A DNA stretch of 6,744 nt, taken from the NCBI GenBank assembly GCA_017959625.1, contig JAGDAG010000322.1, forward strand, positions 1 through 6,744. The letters run 5' to 3'. Positions within the stretch are counted from its first letter, which is position 1, and each line of letters starts with the position of its first letter. The translations under genes and the position numbers were made by a program. Positions 5,635 to 6,744 of the stretch are shown one piece after another. This DNA comes from Abditibacteriota bacterium. Lineage in GTDB: Bacteria; Armatimonadota; UBA5829. The notes beneath the pieces are model-generated. The model worked only from the letters and a program-made list of their open reading frames with translations, ran no database searches and was not told where the DNA came from.

Positions 5635-6744
5635 ATGAAACGCTTTCTCATTGTATTATTAGTAGTCTGCGGATGTTTCTGCGCATGCTCTGCTTACGGA
5701 GGGCAGCAGAATGACCGGGTCGGCAGCAAATTGCCGAAGACCGATGGGAAAATGGTGAGCAATTTTGGACCTGATCCCGACATGGATTCGTCTCTGAAAA
5801 TAGATATGCGGCCGCTTTTGTACGTTCCGGGTTATATCAAAAACGTGTATTACGATCCGGAAGAGCTGTATATACCCGAAGTTATGGTTTTTGACGATGA
5901 TATCGAAGGCGCCGGGATGATCACTGTCATGAAACGCCTTTGGGACAAGCCACTGTGGGGCGATCTGCAGCCCTTTTTCTATTACAGCGGGACGTTTCTC
6001 AGCGACAATAATGAAGATATCGAAAAGATGTGCAAAATGCTCCCTCTCGTCCGCCGGACTATGAAGTATGACAGATTCGAGATCCTGGAGTATGATGCAA
6101 GAGATAAAATAAACTATATTCACACGGCTTGGCGTAATGTGGTTTTTTCCGTTGTAAAGGACAGGGGCAAGATAATATGGTATTTTGAAGGGCACCCTTT
6201 CAGGGACATAGCCGTGACCGGAGACGGCAGATATATGATAGCGACCGACGACCTTGTTTTTTATACAAACCCCGAAGGAAAAAGGATAGTGTCGGAGATG
6301 TACGGAGGCAACAGGCGGTTTCCCGATTCTTTTGCTACAAGTCCGAATGACGTCAGGATCCTTACCGACAATATCGTCCGTGTGGCTTATCCCTTCGATC
6401 GTGTGGAGCACTGGCAGGTGCGGCTTTCGGAAGAAGACGTAGAGAAAAACATGAAAAAATACAAAACCGATGAAAAATGGCAGGCCGACAAATGCCTGTT
6501 GTGGAGCAACGGCAAGGGCAGAGCGCAGTTCAGCCAGAAGATGTGGCGATATTACGAAAGCGAGGAAGAGCCTGTGTATAAAGACACAAACCTTGCCGAT
6601 CCTGAAACAGCAACGGTTTCGTCATACAAAAGACCTGCTTCTGCCTCGGCATCCAAAAAACAGCCCGCCCAAAAGACCGCTCTGAAAGGTCTTCCGGGCT
6701 CTGCCGGAAAAGCGGTAAAGGGCTTTTTCGCTTCGCTGTTCGGA
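5635..6744 (+). CDS. Exported protein of unknown function (at least 370 residues, open at the right edge)
   Basis: An ATG at 5635, with GGAGG (5624-5628) six bases upstream, opens a frame of 370 codons with no stop before the window ends. It starts MKRFLIVLLVVCGCFCACSA, an export signal with four alternating cysteines (12, 14, 16, 18); VCGC (11-14) loosely resembles a lipobox. The rest has no family I recognise. GKIIWYFEGHPFRDIAVTGD followed by GRYMIATDDLVFY (178-210) has the 'DGRY' strand-turn pattern often seen in beta-propeller blades, but I see only one such unit. Residues about 326-370 form a Ser/Ala/Lys/Pro-rich tail ending VKGFFASLFG, so the true stop may be close outside the window. 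It follows the 88-residue exported protein by one base and shares its promoter. A 250-residue reading frame on the opposite strand is taken as a shadow. That this ORF is coding is well supported; its function is unknown. Confidence 0.8.
   Translation, partial: MKRFLIVLLVVCGCFCACSAYGGQQNDRVGSKLPKTDGKMVSNFGPDPDMDSSLKIDMRPLLYVPGYIKNVYYDPEELYIPEVMVFDDDIEGAGMITVMKRLWDKPLWGDLQPFFYYSGTFLSDNNEDIEKMCKMLPLVRRTMKYDRFEILEYDARDKINYIHTAWRNVVFSVVKDRGKIIWYFEGHPFRDIAVTGDGRYMIATDDLVFYTNPEGKRIVSEMYGGNRRFPDSFATSPNDVRILTDNIVRVAYPFDRVEHWQVRLSEEDVEKNMKKYKTDEKWQADKCLLWSNGKGRAQFSQKMWRYYESEEEPVYKDTNLADPETATVSSYKRPASASASKKQPAQKTALKGLPGSAGKAVKGFFASLFG

Noticed and set aside
5659..6411. 250-codon open frame on the minus strand
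   Set aside because: It overlaps the plus-strand exported protein, which has a strong ribosome site, a signal sequence and a coupled upstream gene. I see no ribosome site or domain supporting the minus frame.
1..6744. Mobile elements, CRISPR arrays, tRNA or rRNA genes, att sites
   Set aside because: I saw no transposase or integrase motif, no regularly spaced repeats, no tRNA-like cloverleaf and no rRNA sequence on either strand.

Overview
This is a bacterial window: every convincing gene has a Shine-Dalgarno sequence, and the intergenic regions carry clear sigma-70 type promoters (TTGACA / TATAAT class). The gene content is an ammonium transporter fused to a PII protein, a VanZ-family membrane protein, a sialate-O-acetylesterase-like secreted SGNH hydrolase and two unrecognised exported proteins. 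This would fit an uncultivated, possibly host- or gut-associated anaerobe that uses glycans, but the phylum cannot be named from sequence alone. No mobile element, CRISPR array, tRNA or rRNA was seen.

Layout. The left half (1-3380) is all on the minus strand. Read in the direction of transcription it holds a VanZ-family protein (3380-2889), the Amt-PII fusion (2695-983), a gamma-glutamylcyclotransferase-like protein (732-268) and the start of an aldo/keto reductase (242 to the window edge). The last two are 25 bases apart, look like an operon, and have their own likely promoter at 855-884. The gap between vanZ and amt contains a tiny ORF with a very strong ribosome binding site. The gap between amt and the cyclotransferase contains two hairpins and another tiny ORF.

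The right half is on the plus strand. A divergent promoter pair at 3428-3496 drives vanZ leftward and a 546-residue secreted SGNH/SASA esterase (3530-5170) rightward; the esterase ends in a strong intrinsic terminator (5203-5227). A new promoter (5306-5335) then drives two exported proteins of unknown function: an 88-residue protein with a TTG start, and a protein of at least 370 residues that runs off the right edge. They are separated by one base and are probably translationally coupled. These two genes look AT-richer than the amt and esterase genes.

The best leads are the single-chain Amt-PII fusion, whose T-loop lacks the classical uridylylated tyrosine, and the unusual shared signal sequence of the esterase and the last gene, with cysteines at residues 12, 14 and 16 in both. 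The unknown exported gene pair and the small leader ORF before amt follow. I did not find convincing evidence of a wholly new multi-gene system.
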